Below, piece after piece: positions 24,003 to 32,534 of a DNA stretch of 64,000 nucleotides (positions are counted from its first letter, which is position 1; the number at the start of each line of letters is the position of its first letter). The notes under the pieces were generated by a model that ran no database searches, was not told the DNA's origin, and saw only the letters and a program-made list of their open reading frames with translations. A program made the position numbers and the translations under genes. The stretch is from Allomuricauda sp. (GTDB lineage: Bacteria > Bacteroidota > Bacteroidia > Flavobacteriales > Flavobacteriaceae), in the NCBI RefSeq assembly GCF_013911645.1, contig NZ_JACESV010000001.1:930001-994000 (forward strand), read 5' to 3'.

Positions 24003-26261
24003 TTAAAGTTTTACTCGTTTAAGTCTTAAGCTATTTGCAACTACGGATACACTACTGAATGCCATTGCTGCACCTGCAATCATCGGATCCAACAAAAACC
24101 CATTTACAGGATAAAGAACTCCCGCTGCAATTGGAATGCCAATAATGTTGTAAATAAATGCCCAGAATAAGTTCTGACGTATGCCCAACACGGTTCTTTT
24201 TGATAGTTCCAATGCTTTTGGGATAGATTGTAAATCTGATGTTATCAAGGTCATTTTTGCTACATCCATTGCGATATCCGAACCTTTGCCCATAGCAATA
24301 CTCACATTGGCTTGCGCCAGGGCGTGCGAATCGTTGATACCATCGCCCACCATTGCTACTATCTTTCCGTCCGCCTGTAATTTTTCGACAAAAGCCGCTT
24401 TGTCCGAAGGCATCACTTCTCCTTGGTAATTTGTTATTCCTACTTGTTTTGCGACAGCAGATGCGGTTTTATTGTTATCTCCAGTAAGCATATAGACCTC
24501 AATGCCTCGTTCTTGAAGTGTTGCTATGGCCATTTTTGAAGTTTCCTTAATCTTGTCTGCAATGGCGAGTATCGCCAGCACTTGTTTTTCATTGCCAAAG
24601 AAAATGACGGTTTTCGCTTGCTCTTCGAGACTTTCTGCTGTTTGCATCAAGGAAGCATCGATTTGAATATTTTTCTCAAGCATTAGTTTATGGTTTCCAA
24701 CATAGTATGGTGAACCATTTTCTGTTTGAGCTTTCACACCTTTTCCTGTAATACTTTCAAAAGAAGCAATTTCAGCTTTTTCAATATTTTCATCTTTTAA
24801 GTGATTGACTACAGCTTCCGCCAAAGGGTGTTCTGATTGTGCTTCAATAGCTAGAAGAACTTTTTTGTATTCGTTGATATCTTCGAGTTTATCCTTCCAA
24901 AATATATCAGTTACTAAAGGTTTTCCTTCTGTAATTGTACCTGTTTTATCAAGAATGACAGCATTCACTTTATGACCGAGTTCTAAACTTTCGGCATCCT
25001 TTATAAGGATATTATTTTCTGCGCCTTTACCAATTCCCACCATAATGGCGGTAGGTGTTGCCAATCCCAAAGCACAAGGACAGGCGATTACCAATACTGC
25101 TACAGAGGTCAATAAGGCTTGTGAAAAGGCATTATCGCCTCCTAAAGACATCCAGACAATGAAGGTTACAATGGAAATACCCAATACCACAGGAACGAAA
25201 ATACCGGCAATCTTATCGACCAGTTTTTGAACGGGTGCCTTACTCCCTTGCGCTTGCTGAACCATTTTAATGATTTGGGAAAGCAGGGTTTCTCCACCTA
25301 CTTTTTCAGCGGTAAATTGAAAACTTCCTTTTTGATTAACGGTACCAGCGAATACCTTTTCCCCTTGGGATTTCTGAACTGGAACGGGTTCTCCAGTAAT
25401 CATACTTTCATCTACATATGAGCTTCCCTTGGAAACTTCGCCATCCACGGGAATCTTTTCTCCGGGACGCACCAAAATGGTCTGACCAACCTGTACGGAT
25501 GAAATAGGGATTTCCCTCTCTTCCCCATTCTCAATAATTTTAAGGGTTTTAGGCTGAAGCCCCATTAGTTTTTTAATGGCTGAAGATGTATTTGATTTTG
25601 CCTTTTCTTCCAATAGTTTCCCCAAGGAAATAAAGGTGATAATCACGGTAGCCGCTTCGTAATATACGTGAGGCTCGATGCCACGACTTAACCAAAATTC
25701 AGGAAAAAAGGTATTGAATACACTAAAGAGGAAGGCGATTCCGGTACTCAACGCCACCAAGGTATCCATATTTGCTTTACCGTGTTTGGCCTGCTTGAAG
25801 GCATTGATGAAAAAACTGCGCCCAAACCAAAAAAGAATTGGAAAGGCCAATACCAATGAAATCCATTTGCCTGGTTCCCATTGCATATAGAACATTCCCA
25901 ACACAAAAATGGGTAGCGTAAGTATCGCCGACCAGATGGTTCGGTTTTTTATGTCCTGATAATGCTTTTGCTGAAGTTCTTGCTGTACTTCCGAAGGGTC
26001 TTCGGCATCAATTATAATATCGTAACCGACCTCACGAAGCGCGTTTTGAAGTTGATTTGGACTCAACTCCTTGTCATATTCCACAAGAACGGAACTATTG
26101 GCAAAATTAACACTTGCATCAAACACACCTTCTGTGTGTTTTAATACAGATTCAACACTCGCTGCACAAGAGGCACAGGTCATTCCCGTAACTGGAAATG
26201 ATTCTTTCACACCCTGTTTATGATTCTTCTTTTTGGTTTCAAATATGTTGATTGTCTCCAT
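24003..26261 (-). CDS. copA: Copper-exporting P1B-type ATPase
   Basis: Inner-membrane Cu(I)/Ag(I) export pump, 752 residues. One N-terminal HMA domain carries MTCASCAAS (about 26-34). Catalytic elements are the actuator ITGEPV, the intramembrane metal site CPC ([13 protein letters not shown]), the phosphorylation site DKTGT, the SEHPLAEA nucleotide motif and [10 protein letters not shown] in the hinge, where the last two residues differ slightly from the usual GDGINDAPAL. Eight membrane helices are expected. It is followed by the CopZ-like chaperone gene. The 158-base gap upstream suggests its own promoter. Confidence 0.96.
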   Translation of the reverse strand: METINIFETKKKNHKQGVKESFPVTGMTCASCAASVESVLKHTEGVFDASVNFANSSVLVEYDKELSPNQLQNALREVGYDIIIDAEDPSEVQQELQQKHYQDIKNRTIWSAILTLPIFVLGMFYMQWEPGKWISLVLAFPILFWFGRSFFINAFKQAKHGKANMDTLVALSTGIAFLFSVFNTFFPEFWLSRGIEPHVYYEAATVIITFISLGKLLEEKAKSNTSSAIKKLMGLQPKTLKIIENGEEREIPISSVQVGQTILVRPGEKIPVDGEVSKGSSYVDESMITGEPVPVQKSQGEKVFAGTVNQKGSFQFTAEKVGGETLLSQIIKMVQQAQGSKAPVQKLVDKIAGIFVPVVLGISIVTFIVWMSLGGDNAFSQALLTSVAVLVIACPCALGLATPTAIMVGIGKGAENNILIKDAESLELGHKVNAVILDKTGTITEGKPLVTDIFWKDKLEDINEYKKVLLAIEAQSEHPLAEAVVNHLKDENIEKAEIASFESITGKGVKAQTENGSPYYVGNHKLMLEKNIQIDASLMQTAESLEEQAKTVIFFGNEKQVLAILAIADKIKETSKMAIATLQERGIEVYMLTGDNNKTASAVAKQVGITNYQGEVMPSDKAAFVEKLQADGKIVAMVGDGINDSHALAQANVSIAMGKGSDIAMDVAKMTLITSDLQSIPKALELSKRTVLGIRQNLFWAFIYNIIGIPIAAGVLYPVNGFLLDPMIAGAAMAFSSVSVVANSLRLKRVKL

Positions 26262-26419
26262 AAATCCGTTCTTATTTGTATGTTACAAATTTCAGGATTA
26301 AAAGACTGTAATGTGTTACGTTATATGCTGAATGATTTGTAGAATTTACTCTTCACGAATTATTACATACTACCCAATTGGAATAATTTATGTCTCTTAT
26401 AATCATAATGGGGACGTGT

Positions 26420-27034
26420 CTATCGGTCTTTAGTATTTGTAATCAAATACCCTTTTGATTGGATGACCTTTTTTATCTCATCGATATTCGTTTTAGTGGT
26501 ATCAAATTCAATAATTGAAGTCCCTTCTTCAAAAGACGTAGATACATTTGTAACCCCGTCAATTTTATTTACAGAATGGTTGATATTTTCTTCACAACCA
26601 GAGCATACCATCCCTTCAATATTCAACTTTACAGTTTGAATATCGGTATTGTTTGTTGCAACAATTCCTACTTTCTCCGTTGAATGAAATACTTGTGGAT
26701 AATAAGAAACCAATGTCATTACAACAACAAACACTGTAACCAACCACAAATAGAATTTCGACTTAAAAAATGATGGCTTAGCCATATCACAGTTACCACA
26801 ATCGTCCACCTTCTTTTTTTTATAAACCTGATAAAAGGCCAGTCCCAATGACAAAAATGCTATAACCAACAGATAAGGTTTCAAGGCAATAAGCCAAGAA
26901 AAATACACCGAGCTTCCACCAATACCAGCTACACTTGTAAGTAGCAAAGGACCCCAGCAGCATAGTTTAAGGGAAACTGCTGAAAATACAGCAGTCCCCA
27001 TAGATGCCTTTTTGTTCAATTTATTAATTGCCAT
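26420..27034 (-). CDS. MerT-MerP fusion (MerTP-like), copy A
   Basis: Fusion of a mercuric-ion transporter with a metal-binding domain, 204 residues. The N-terminal half holds three to four membrane helices with the vicinal pair LCCWGP in the first, as in MerT; a short loop has CGNC; the C-terminal domain (about 130-204) is HMA-like with MVCSGCEEN. It takes up Hg(II) and passes it inward to MerA. It follows the thioredoxin-like gene by two bases, apart from the main mer cluster, and differs clearly in sequence from copy B at 29867-30481. Confidence 0.9.
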   Translation of the reverse strand: MAINKLNKKASMGTAVFSAVSLKLCCWGPLLLTSVAGIGGSSVYFSWLIALKPYLLVIAFLSLGLAFYQVYKKKKVDDCGNCDMAKPSFFKSKFYLWLVTVFVVVMTLVSYYPQVFHSTEKVGIVATNNTDIQTVKLNIEGMVCSGCEENINHSVNKIDGVTNVSTSFEEGTSIIEFDTTKTNIDEIKKVIQSKGYLITNTKDR

Positions 27035-27036
27035 AC

Positions 27037-27306
27037 CTAACAGTTTCCTATTCCAGCATTTACCAAATCATCTTTTGTGATTTCGATGTTGGTGCAGCAA
27101 TTCAGAAGTTTTCCGTTAACAGCAATGGCAGGAACTCTTGTAACCCCATATTCCTTCATTTTTGAAACACAGATTTTACTTTCGCATTGCTCGGACAGAT
27201 TATGAAGTGTGATTTCGCAGTCCTTTCCTGCTGTCTCCTTTACTAATTGTACCACAGGCTCGCATACCGGGCAACCTGCTGTAAAAATCTCAATTTGTCG
27301 TTTCAT
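27037..27306 (-). CDS. Small thioredoxin-like protein
   Basis: Thioredoxin/glutaredoxin-fold protein of 89 residues with the redox motif CPVC near residue 13, a cis-proline loop (VTRVPAIAVNG) and further cysteines (CESKIC, CCTN). Proteins of this type are often encoded with MerT or ArsR genes in Bacteroidetes and may reduce or carry a thiophilic metal. Two bases separate it from the MerTP-like gene. The candidate CsoR-type operator lies directly upstream, so this two-gene unit is probably metal-induced. The many cysteines suggest metal binding as well as disulfide chemistry. Confidence 0.85.
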   Translation of the reverse strand: MKRQIEIFTAGCPVCEPVVQLVKETAGKDCEITLHNLSEQCESKICVSKMKEYGVTRVPAIAVNGKLLNCCTNIEITKDDLVNAGIGNC

Positions 27307-27335
27307 CTTATGTTATGTTTAAATTAATAATGGAA

Positions 27336-27369
27336 CAAAGATGAGAACGTTAGGTAGGGGGTCACCAAA
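27336..27369 (-). promoter_or_regulatory. Promoter with CsoR-like G-tract operator
   Basis: On the minus strand TTTG (27366-27369) is followed after 22 bases by CATCTTTG (27336-27343), close to the Bacteroidetes promoter pattern but with a spacer three bases too long. The spacer contains the tract TAGGTAGGGGG (plus strand 27351-27361), the type of G/C run bound by CsoR/RcnR proteins. A long spacer plus an operator inside it would allow metal control of the thioredoxin-MerTP unit. Confidence 0.45.
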
Positions 27370-27375
27370 CTTTTT

Positions 27376-27762
27376 TTAACCTTTTTTTTCGTTGTAGTTT
27401 TTTAATCGAGTTTCAATGGCTTGAATTTCTTTTAACTTGTTAGTTAAATCGGATAATTCTAAGTTTGGGAATTCACTTTTTAAATATTCAATTTTATCTT
27501 CATTGCCACAATTGCCTGGGCAAGAGTCCACGGCCTTTACAATTCCAATAGCAAGTGCTTTTCGATAGACTTCATCCAGCAGTAAGTAATGTGCTTTTTG
27601 AATCCCCTTATCAATGGATTTGAACTGTATGTTTATTTGTTCGGGGTCCTTTCCTTCATCAAGCATTTTAACAATGCCGTTTAATTGACCACTCAAAGTT
27701 TTTAATCTGGATTTAATATCCAAGATTAAATCAGTAGGTAATTTGTACTGTTCTCCTTTCAT
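27376..27762 (-). CDS. CsoR/RcnR-family metal-sensing repressor
   Basis: All-helical DUF156-family regulator, 128 residues including a longer C-terminus than usual. The core is IKSRLKTLSGQLNGIVKMLDEGKDPEQINIQFKSI, followed by a helix with the likely metal ligands (AHYLL, then SCPGNCGNEDK with two Cys). The classic CsoR site is Cys-His-Cys; here the first Cys position reads as Gln/Phe (NIQFKS) and the extra cysteines lie after the helix, so the metal specificity is unclear. It is ten bases downstream of merA, and a G-tract operator candidate lies in front of the next transcript. Confidence 0.85.
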   Translation of the reverse strand: MKGEQYKLPTDLILDIKSRLKTLSGQLNGIVKMLDEGKDPEQINIQFKSIDKGIQKAHYLLLDEVYRKALAIGIVKAVDSCPGNCGNEDKIEYLKSEFPNLELSDLTNKLKEIQAIETRLKNYNEKKG

Positions 27763-27771
27763 AACTCAAAC

Positions 27772-29478
27772 TTAACTCGCGCAGCAACTTAATTTGGAAA
27801 CATCTTTCCCAAAGGTAATCGCTGCCAGTTTAACAGATTCTCCTAAAGTTAAATATGGATAAAAGCTTTCTGCTAAATCTTTTACAGTGATTCCAAATTT
27901 AATAGCCATACTCAATTGTTGTATCAGTTCACCACCTTCAGGTGCAACTACTCTTGCGCCTATTAATTTATCGGTTTCAGTGTTGCGTATCAGTTTTATG
28001 AACCCTCTGGTATCTTGAGCTGCCAAGGCTCTTGGAACGTGAATTAAATCAAGTTTACTGACTTCAAAAGGAATTTCCTTTTTTTCTGCTTCAATTTCAT
28101 CTATACCTGCTCCTGCGATTTGAGGGTCTGTAAATACTACCCAAGGTAATGATGAATAATCAATACTTGTTTTTGTTGATGAAAACGCATTGTGCACTGC
28201 TGTACTACCTTCGGTTGCTGCTGTATAAACAAATGCCGGTGTAATGGTGACATCTCCTGCTGCATAAATATTGGAAATATTGGTTTCCATTTTTTCATTT
28301 ACAATAATATGGCCGCTTACTGTTAACTTTAGGCCGATATTCTCAAGCCCTAATTTAGAGGTGTTAGGCTTCGTCCCTGTAGCCACCACAATATGTCCTT
28401 TTTCAACAATTTGAGTTGTGGAACCATCAGGACAATTACAATGAATAATTGTATCGTTACCTTTCTTTTCAAATTTAAACGCTCTAAAGTTTGGAAGGAT
28501 TTCAATCCCTTCACTTTTCATTTGTTCTACCAAAACATCTGTAATATCTTTTGTTTGACTGCGTAATGGCCTGTCGGTAAATTCAATGATACGTACTTTT
28601 ACACCCAATCTGTTGTAAGCCATCGCAATTTCCAAACCAATATAACCAGCTCCCATAATGGTCAAACTTTCAGGTTTTTCCTCTAAATCGAACAAGGTCA
28701 CATTGGTTAAATAACCAACCTCATTCAGTCCTTCAATATTTGGAATATTGGTAGTTGCTCCTGTTGCCATTAGAATGTTGGTTGCTGTGTAGGTGTCTTT
28801 TCCATCCACAAGGATTGTTTTATTATCAACAAGTTCAGCCCAACCTGTACGCATTATCAGGTTTTCAAAATCACTTACCACATCCATATATTTTTGTTGC
28901 TGAAGTGAAGCAACCAATGCTTTTTTATCTTTTATGGTTTGTGTAAAATCAATGTCTGCTCCTTTAGGTTTTATACCCTTAAAATTGGAATGCGTAGCGA
29001 GACGTACCGTTTCGGCAGCCCGAATAAGGTTTTTAGACGGTACACAACCCACATTTACGCAAGTGCCACCAAAATCTAATCCTGCATTTACCATAAGTGT
29101 TGTGAGCCCTAAACCTTCAGCTTTAATGGCTGCTGAAAATGCAGCTGAACCACCACCAATAATTATTAAATCGAATTGATTTTGGCCTTTGGAATTTACA
29201 GCGGAAACCTCTTCCTCGTCGACATTATTTACAACCGAATAATCACCAACGCTGTTTATAGCATCTATTACATTTGCCTTACTCATCTTATCAGCATCAA
29301 AATTAAATTCGCCTTTTCCGGTTTCGTGGTTAACTGTGGAACTTAAAACTCCTTCAGTTGCGTTCATATCCTTTTCGATATGTGTTGCACAACCTTCACA
29401 GGTCATACCCTCAATTTCCAATGTAATGGTTTCTCTATTTTGAGGCATTTTGATTTTCATTTTAGCTGTATTTTTCAT
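27772..29478 (-). CDS. merA: Mercuric reductase
   Basis: Cytoplasmic flavoprotein that reduces Hg(II) to volatile Hg(0) with NADPH. The N-terminal HMA domain has MTCEGCATH (about 24-32), then an FAD-binding GGGSAAFSAAIKAE, the redox-active CVNVGCVPSK, an NAD(P)H-binding MGAGYIGLEIA, and the C-terminal vicinal cysteines LSCCAS that deliver Hg(II) to the active site. All MerA hallmarks are present over 568 residues. It lies 30 bases after the MerP-like gene and ten bases before the CsoR-like gene. Confidence 0.97.
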   Translation of the reverse strand: MKNTAKMKIKMPQNRETITLEIEGMTCEGCATHIEKDMNATEGVLSSTVNHETGKGEFNFDADKMSKANVIDAINSVGDYSVVNNVDEEEVSAVNSKGQNQFDLIIIGGGSAAFSAAIKAEGLGLTTLMVNAGLDFGGTCVNVGCVPSKNLIRAAETVRLATHSNFKGIKPKGADIDFTQTIKDKKALVASLQQQKYMDVVSDFENLIMRTGWAELVDNKTILVDGKDTYTATNILMATGATTNIPNIEGLNEVGYLTNVTLFDLEEKPESLTIMGAGYIGLEIAMAYNRLGVKVRIIEFTDRPLRSQTKDITDVLVEQMKSEGIEILPNFRAFKFEKKGNDTIIHCNCPDGSTTQIVEKGHIVVATGTKPNTSKLGLENIGLKLTVSGHIIVNEKMETNISNIYAAGDVTITPAFVYTAATEGSTAVHNAFSSTKTSIDYSSLPWVVFTDPQIAGAGIDEIEAEKKEIPFEVSKLDLIHVPRALAAQDTRGFIKLIRNTETDKLIGARVVAPEGGELIQQLSMAIKFGITVKDLAESFYPYLTLGESVKLAAITFGKDVSKLSCCAS

Positions 29479-29507
29479 TGAAATCGGTACTGTTTACTTA
29501 TTAAAAA

Positions 29508-29849
29508 TTAGACCTTCCCTTTAATTACTTCGGCCTTAAACCCTTTCTTTTCTATGATAAGTTTTAGGGCTTTGATACTTGTTTTTGAACCATCAAACTC
29601 AATAACAGCAATATCTCCAGGGTATTCAACCGAATGTTCCAAAACACCATCTACTTCCTTTAATGCATTATAAATAGCATTGGAACAACCAGCACAAGTA
29701 ATGCCTGTAATTTTAAATTTCACCGTGGTTGCATTGTGTTTCTTTGAAGCTACTTCCACAACTTGATTTGTAACCTCCTTGCTTTGTGATTTGGCCTGAA
29801 AAGAAAACAGCATTAAAGCCAAAATAGGCACTATTGATAGTTTTTTCAT
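29508..29849 (-). CDS. Periplasmic HMA-domain protein (MerP-like)
   Basis: Exported metal-binding protein of 113 residues. A signal peptide (about 1-21, ending FQAKSQS) is followed by a single HMA domain with ITCAGCSNA near residue 52 and the ending KGFKAEVIKGKV. By position between merTP and merA it should bind Hg(II) in the periplasm and pass it to the MerT part of the transporter. It is 18 bases after the MerTP-like gene. The MerP domain fused to MerTP makes this a second periplasmic binding unit. Confidence 0.88.
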   Translation of the reverse strand: MKKLSIVPILALMLFSFQAKSQSKEVTNQVVEVASKKHNATTVKFKITGITCAGCSNAIYNALKEVDGVLEHSVEYPGDIAVIEFDGSKTSIKALKLIIEKKGFKAEVIKGKV

Positions 29850-29866
29850 AATGGGTAATTTTGCGT

Positions 29867-30481
29867 TTATTTATCTTTTATAACTTTGTATCCTGTTGAA
29901 TTAATTGCCTTTTCAATAGCTACTTTAGAGGTTTTAGACTTATCAAACTCTACGATGGCATTTCCCTTTTCATACGAAGGGGTTACATTTATAATACCGT
30001 CCAATTCATTTACAGCGTGTTTTATGCTTTCTTCACAGCCAGCACAAGTCATTCCTTGAACATTAAAGTTTACAGTTTGAATATTTGATTGGTTTACAAT
30101 GACCACTTCTTTTTTATTATCCGGATAAAAAATGGATGAATAATATGGAAATGCCAGCATTATAATTGCAAATGCTGTTACTATTCCCAAAAAGGTTTTT
30201 GACTGTATAAATTTTGATTTTCCTTCCTTACCGGCAGGCAGGTCGTCCGTATCGCATTCACAATCGATTTCTTTTTGAGGTTTTAGTTTTTGATACCAAG
30301 CAAAGCCGAGCACTAAAATTGTTAGCCCGATTAGATAAGGTCTAAAAGGCTCAAGCCAAGAAAATGTTGAGGCAATTCCACTTGTTCCAGCGATTAAAGC
30401 CAAAACGGGTGTAATACAACATAATGAAGCTGTAATAGCAGCAAGTAAACCTGCACCAATTAATTTGTTCTCACGTTTCAT
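29867..30481 (-). CDS. MerT-MerP fusion (MerTP-like), copy B
   Basis: Second MerTP-type protein, 204 residues. The N-terminus has membrane helices with LCCITP; the middle loop has acidic CECDTDD; the C-terminal domain carries MTCAGCEES and ends ITGYKVIK-like. It overlaps the ArsR gene by four bases (ATGA type), so the two are translationally coupled, and it heads the mer series merTP-merP-merA. An inserted stretch (LPAGKEGK) in the loop is encoded by a palindromic GC-rich segment (CCGGCAGGCAGG) that looks like an insertion of a small repetitive sequence. Confidence 0.9.
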   Translation of the reverse strand: MKRENKLIGAGLLAAITASLCCITPVLALIAGTSGIASTFSWLEPFRPYLIGLTILVLGFAWYQKLKPQKEIDCECDTDDLPAGKEGKSKFIQSKTFLGIVTAFAIIMLAFPYYSSIFYPDNKKEVVIVNQSNIQTVNFNVQGMTCAGCEESIKHAVNELDGIINVTPSYEKGNAIVEFDKSKTSKVAIEKAINSTGYKVIKDK

Positions 30482-30852
30482 ATTGTTTCTAAAACTTTGT
30501 TTTTATCGAGTATTTCAAAAAACGGATTTAATAATGTTGAATATTCAGGGGTTAGTGAGTAAAAAATCGTTTGAGCATCTCTTTCGGTTTCCAATAAATT
30601 TCTGTCCTTCATTTTTCTCAAATGTTGAGAGATAGCAGAAATATTCATTTCGAGAATATCACTTAAGTCGCAAACGCAAAGTCGTTTCTCCTCAAAGAGT
30701 AGGTAAAGAATTTTTAGCCGAACATTATTTCCGACTAAAGAAAGTCCATTTGCCAAATAGTCAAACGATTCATTTAATTCTGAAACTGTCTTTTTACAAC
30801 GGTTTATCTGTTCAATATCTGCCTGTTGTCTTATGCAAGAATTATTTTTCAT
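30478..30852 (-). CDS. ArsR/SmtB-family metal-responsive repressor
   Basis: Winged-helix repressor of 124 residues. The recognition region is SDILEMNISAISQHLRKMKD and the metal-binding motif LCVCDL in the helix before it is the classic ArsR thiolate site. It is the first gene of the mer operon in place of the more usual MerR. The start ATG at 30852 lies only four bases after a perfect -7 promoter box, so the mRNA may be leaderless. A 20-base palindrome overlapping the -33 box is the probable operator, implying autoregulation. Confidence 0.92.
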   Translation of the reverse strand: MKNNSCIRQQADIEQINRCKKTVSELNESFDYLANGLSLVGNNVRLKILYLLFEEKRLCVCDLSDILEMNISAISQHLRKMKDRNLLETERDAQTIFYSLTPEYSTLLNPFFEILDKNKVLETI

Positions 30853-30856
30853 AAGG

Positions 30857-30896
30857 CAAAGTTACAATTATTTCTTATTTAAGCAAATACTTAAAT
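30857..30896 (-). promoter_or_regulatory. mer operon promoter and ArsR operator
   Basis: On the minus strand TTTG (30884-30887) is followed after exactly 19 bases by TAACTTTG (30857-30864), a perfect Bacteroidetes promoter. A palindrome ATTTAAG-six-base spacer-CTTAAAT (30877-30896) covers the -33 box. The start codon at 30852 is four bases past the -7 box. Confidence 0.75.
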
Positions 30897-30994
30897 ACAA
30901 AAAAGAATGATATGTAAATTTTGATCATTATGTTCCTTTTGTTTTGATTTGTGTTTTGCAAAAACTAAAACTACCGAATTGTACATCTGTTCTT

Positions 30995-31642
30995 TTAGCT
31001 TGTAGGTGAAGGTATTGCTGGCTTTACAGTTAATTGTCTTTTAAAACTACAAAACAGAAAATTCTGTATGGTGTTGAATGGTGTTGTGTGGTCCTCTGAT
31101 ACACAGCGAATTTTGTCAAATCCTTTTTTTAATTCCGATGTTAATTCCTCTTCATTGTATTGTTTTATTTCAAGTCCGCTACATTTTTTTGGTCCGTTTT
31201 GTGAAAAGGTTCCTATTATTAAATAACCTCTTACAAATATTGTCGCTATGTTAGTATATTTTTTAATCTGGTCATCTGTTGTAAGAAAATGAAAAGTTGC
31301 TCTGTCGTGCCAAACATCGAAAGATGTATCTGGTTCAAATTCGGTAATGTCGCTTACAATCCAATTTACTTTACTTGCCTTTTCTCCCAGTCTTTTTTTA
31401 GCTTTCGCAATTGCTTTTTCTGAAATATCAAGTACAGTAATGTTATTATACCCTTCCTTAAGTAAATAGTCAACAAGTTTACTGTCGCCACCACCAATGT
31501 CTATAATTTTTGCCTTTTTATTTAGTTTGAACGAACGTATAAACTTCAGTGAAGTTTTTGGTATTTCTTGCGTCCAACTTACCTGGTCTGGATTTTTAGT
31601 TTCGTGAACTGTTTCCCAATGTTTCTTTCTGTCTAATTTCAT
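30995..31642 (-). CDS. Class I SAM-dependent methyltransferase
   Basis: Methyltransferase of 215 residues with the SAM-binding motif IDIGGGDSKLVDYLL (about 46-60), the acidic strand ITVLDISEKAI and SDITEF. The N-terminus KKHWETVHETKNPDQVSWTQ is typical of small methyltransferases of this group, some of which act on thiols, tellurite or metalloids. It is separated from ArsR and AraC genes by about 140 and 80 bases. The substrate is not known; in this context a metal or metalloid detoxifying role is possible but unproven. Confidence 0.87.
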   Translation of the reverse strand: MKLDRKKHWETVHETKNPDQVSWTQEIPKTSLKFIRSFKLNKKAKIIDIGGGDSKLVDYLLKEGYNNITVLDISEKAIAKAKKRLGEKASKVNWIVSDITEFEPDTSFDVWHDRATFHFLTTDDQIKKYTNIATIFVRGYLIIGTFSQNGPKKCSGLEIKQYNEEELTSELKKGFDKIRCVSEDHTTPFNTIQNFLFCSFKRQLTVKPAIPSPTS

Positions 31643-31724
31643 TTTGATATCTAAATTCGGTTCATTGGTAAATCAATATATCATCTATTGATTTAAATAT
31701 CCCTTTAATAGTGGTAAACACACC

Positions 31725-32291
31725 TTAAATCTCATCCAAGGATTTTCGGTTTTTGTCTACAGATTTCTTGAACTGCGTAGGTGTCATTCCAGTTACTTTT
31801 TTGAATTGATTGCTTAAGTACGCAACGCTACTATAATGTAATTGAAAAGCTATCTCACTCAAGGTTAATTCATCATAGACAATAAGTTCTTTTACACGTT
31901 CAATTTTTTGGTTGATGATGTATTGCTCGAACGTGATGCTTTCTACCGACGAGAATAGGGAACTTAAATATTTATAATCCAAGTTAAGTTCGCCAGTAAC
32001 AATATCTGCCCATTTTAATTCGGTCTTTTCATTGGAATAATGTATTTTCTCAATTACCAAATTTTTCATTTGCTCGATAAGCAGACTTTTACGGTCGTCA
32101 ATCAAACTAAATCCTGCATTTTGTAGCTTTTTTTGCAAAGATTTTTTTTCGAATTCATTGAGCATCGAAACCAATTCTACTTCTCCTAACTTGACAGCTT
32201 TGTAATCAATGTTCAATCCTACCAAAATTTGGGAAACTGCCGATATACATCTCGGACAGACCATATTTTTTATGTGGATGGTATTATTCAT
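31725..32291 (-). CDS. AraC-family regulator with N-terminal HMA-like metal site
   Basis: Regulator of 188 residues. The N-terminal 65 residues begin IHIKNMVCPRCISAVSQIL, an HMA-like fold with a CxxC pair, and the C-terminal part (about 100-180) is an AraC helix-turn-helix pair (LSEIAFQLHYSSVAYLSNQFKKVTGMTPTQFKK). This puts a metal-binding-like sensor directly on an AraC DNA-binding domain. A homologue of the same architecture lies at 48067-48648, on the other side of the metal-efflux genes. It overlaps the preceding small ORF by four bases. I infer metal-dependent control of the cus/cop genes. Confidence 0.85.
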   Translation of the reverse strand: MNNTIHIKNMVCPRCISAVSQILVGLNIDYKAVKLGEVELVSMLNEFEKKSLQKKLQNAGFSLIDDRKSLLIEQMKNLVIEKIHYSNEKTELKWADIVTGELNLDYKYLSSLFSSVESITFEQYIINQKIERVKELIVYDELTLSEIAFQLHYSSVAYLSNQFKKVTGMTPTQFKKSVDKNRKSLDEI

Positions 32292-32470
32292 AGGTTGAAC
32301 AAATGCCTAATAAAATCTAAATTTAGATATATGATTAGTATTACAGCAGCAATAAATAATCCTATCATCGCTGAAATTCCGATAACCTTATCTTTTTTTG
32401 TAATCGGATTTTTCTGTTTATATGTATTTTTCTTGTTTTTTCTTCTATTTCTTCTACTTTCACTCATCAT
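32288..32470 (-). CDS. Small basic membrane protein, unknown function
   Basis: About 60 residues from the ATG at 32470 (MMSESRRNRRKNKKNTYKQK), with a very basic N-terminus and one membrane helix (IGISAMIGLFIAAVILIIYL). The reading frame extends upstream to an ATG at 32518 without added conservation. It overlaps the AraC gene by four bases, so it is likely translated with it. No family is recognised. The layout suggests a cytoplasmic positively charged tail with a periplasmic or short C-terminus. Confidence 0.6.
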   Translation of the reverse strand: MMSESRRNRRKNKKNTYKQKNPITKKDKVIGISAMIGLFIAAVILIIYLNLDFIRHLFNL

Positions 32471-32534
32471 CTTTCTCCTCTTTAAAATATTAAAGGCTGA
32501 AGAATCCGCTTTTACCAATTAACTCTAACCCTGA

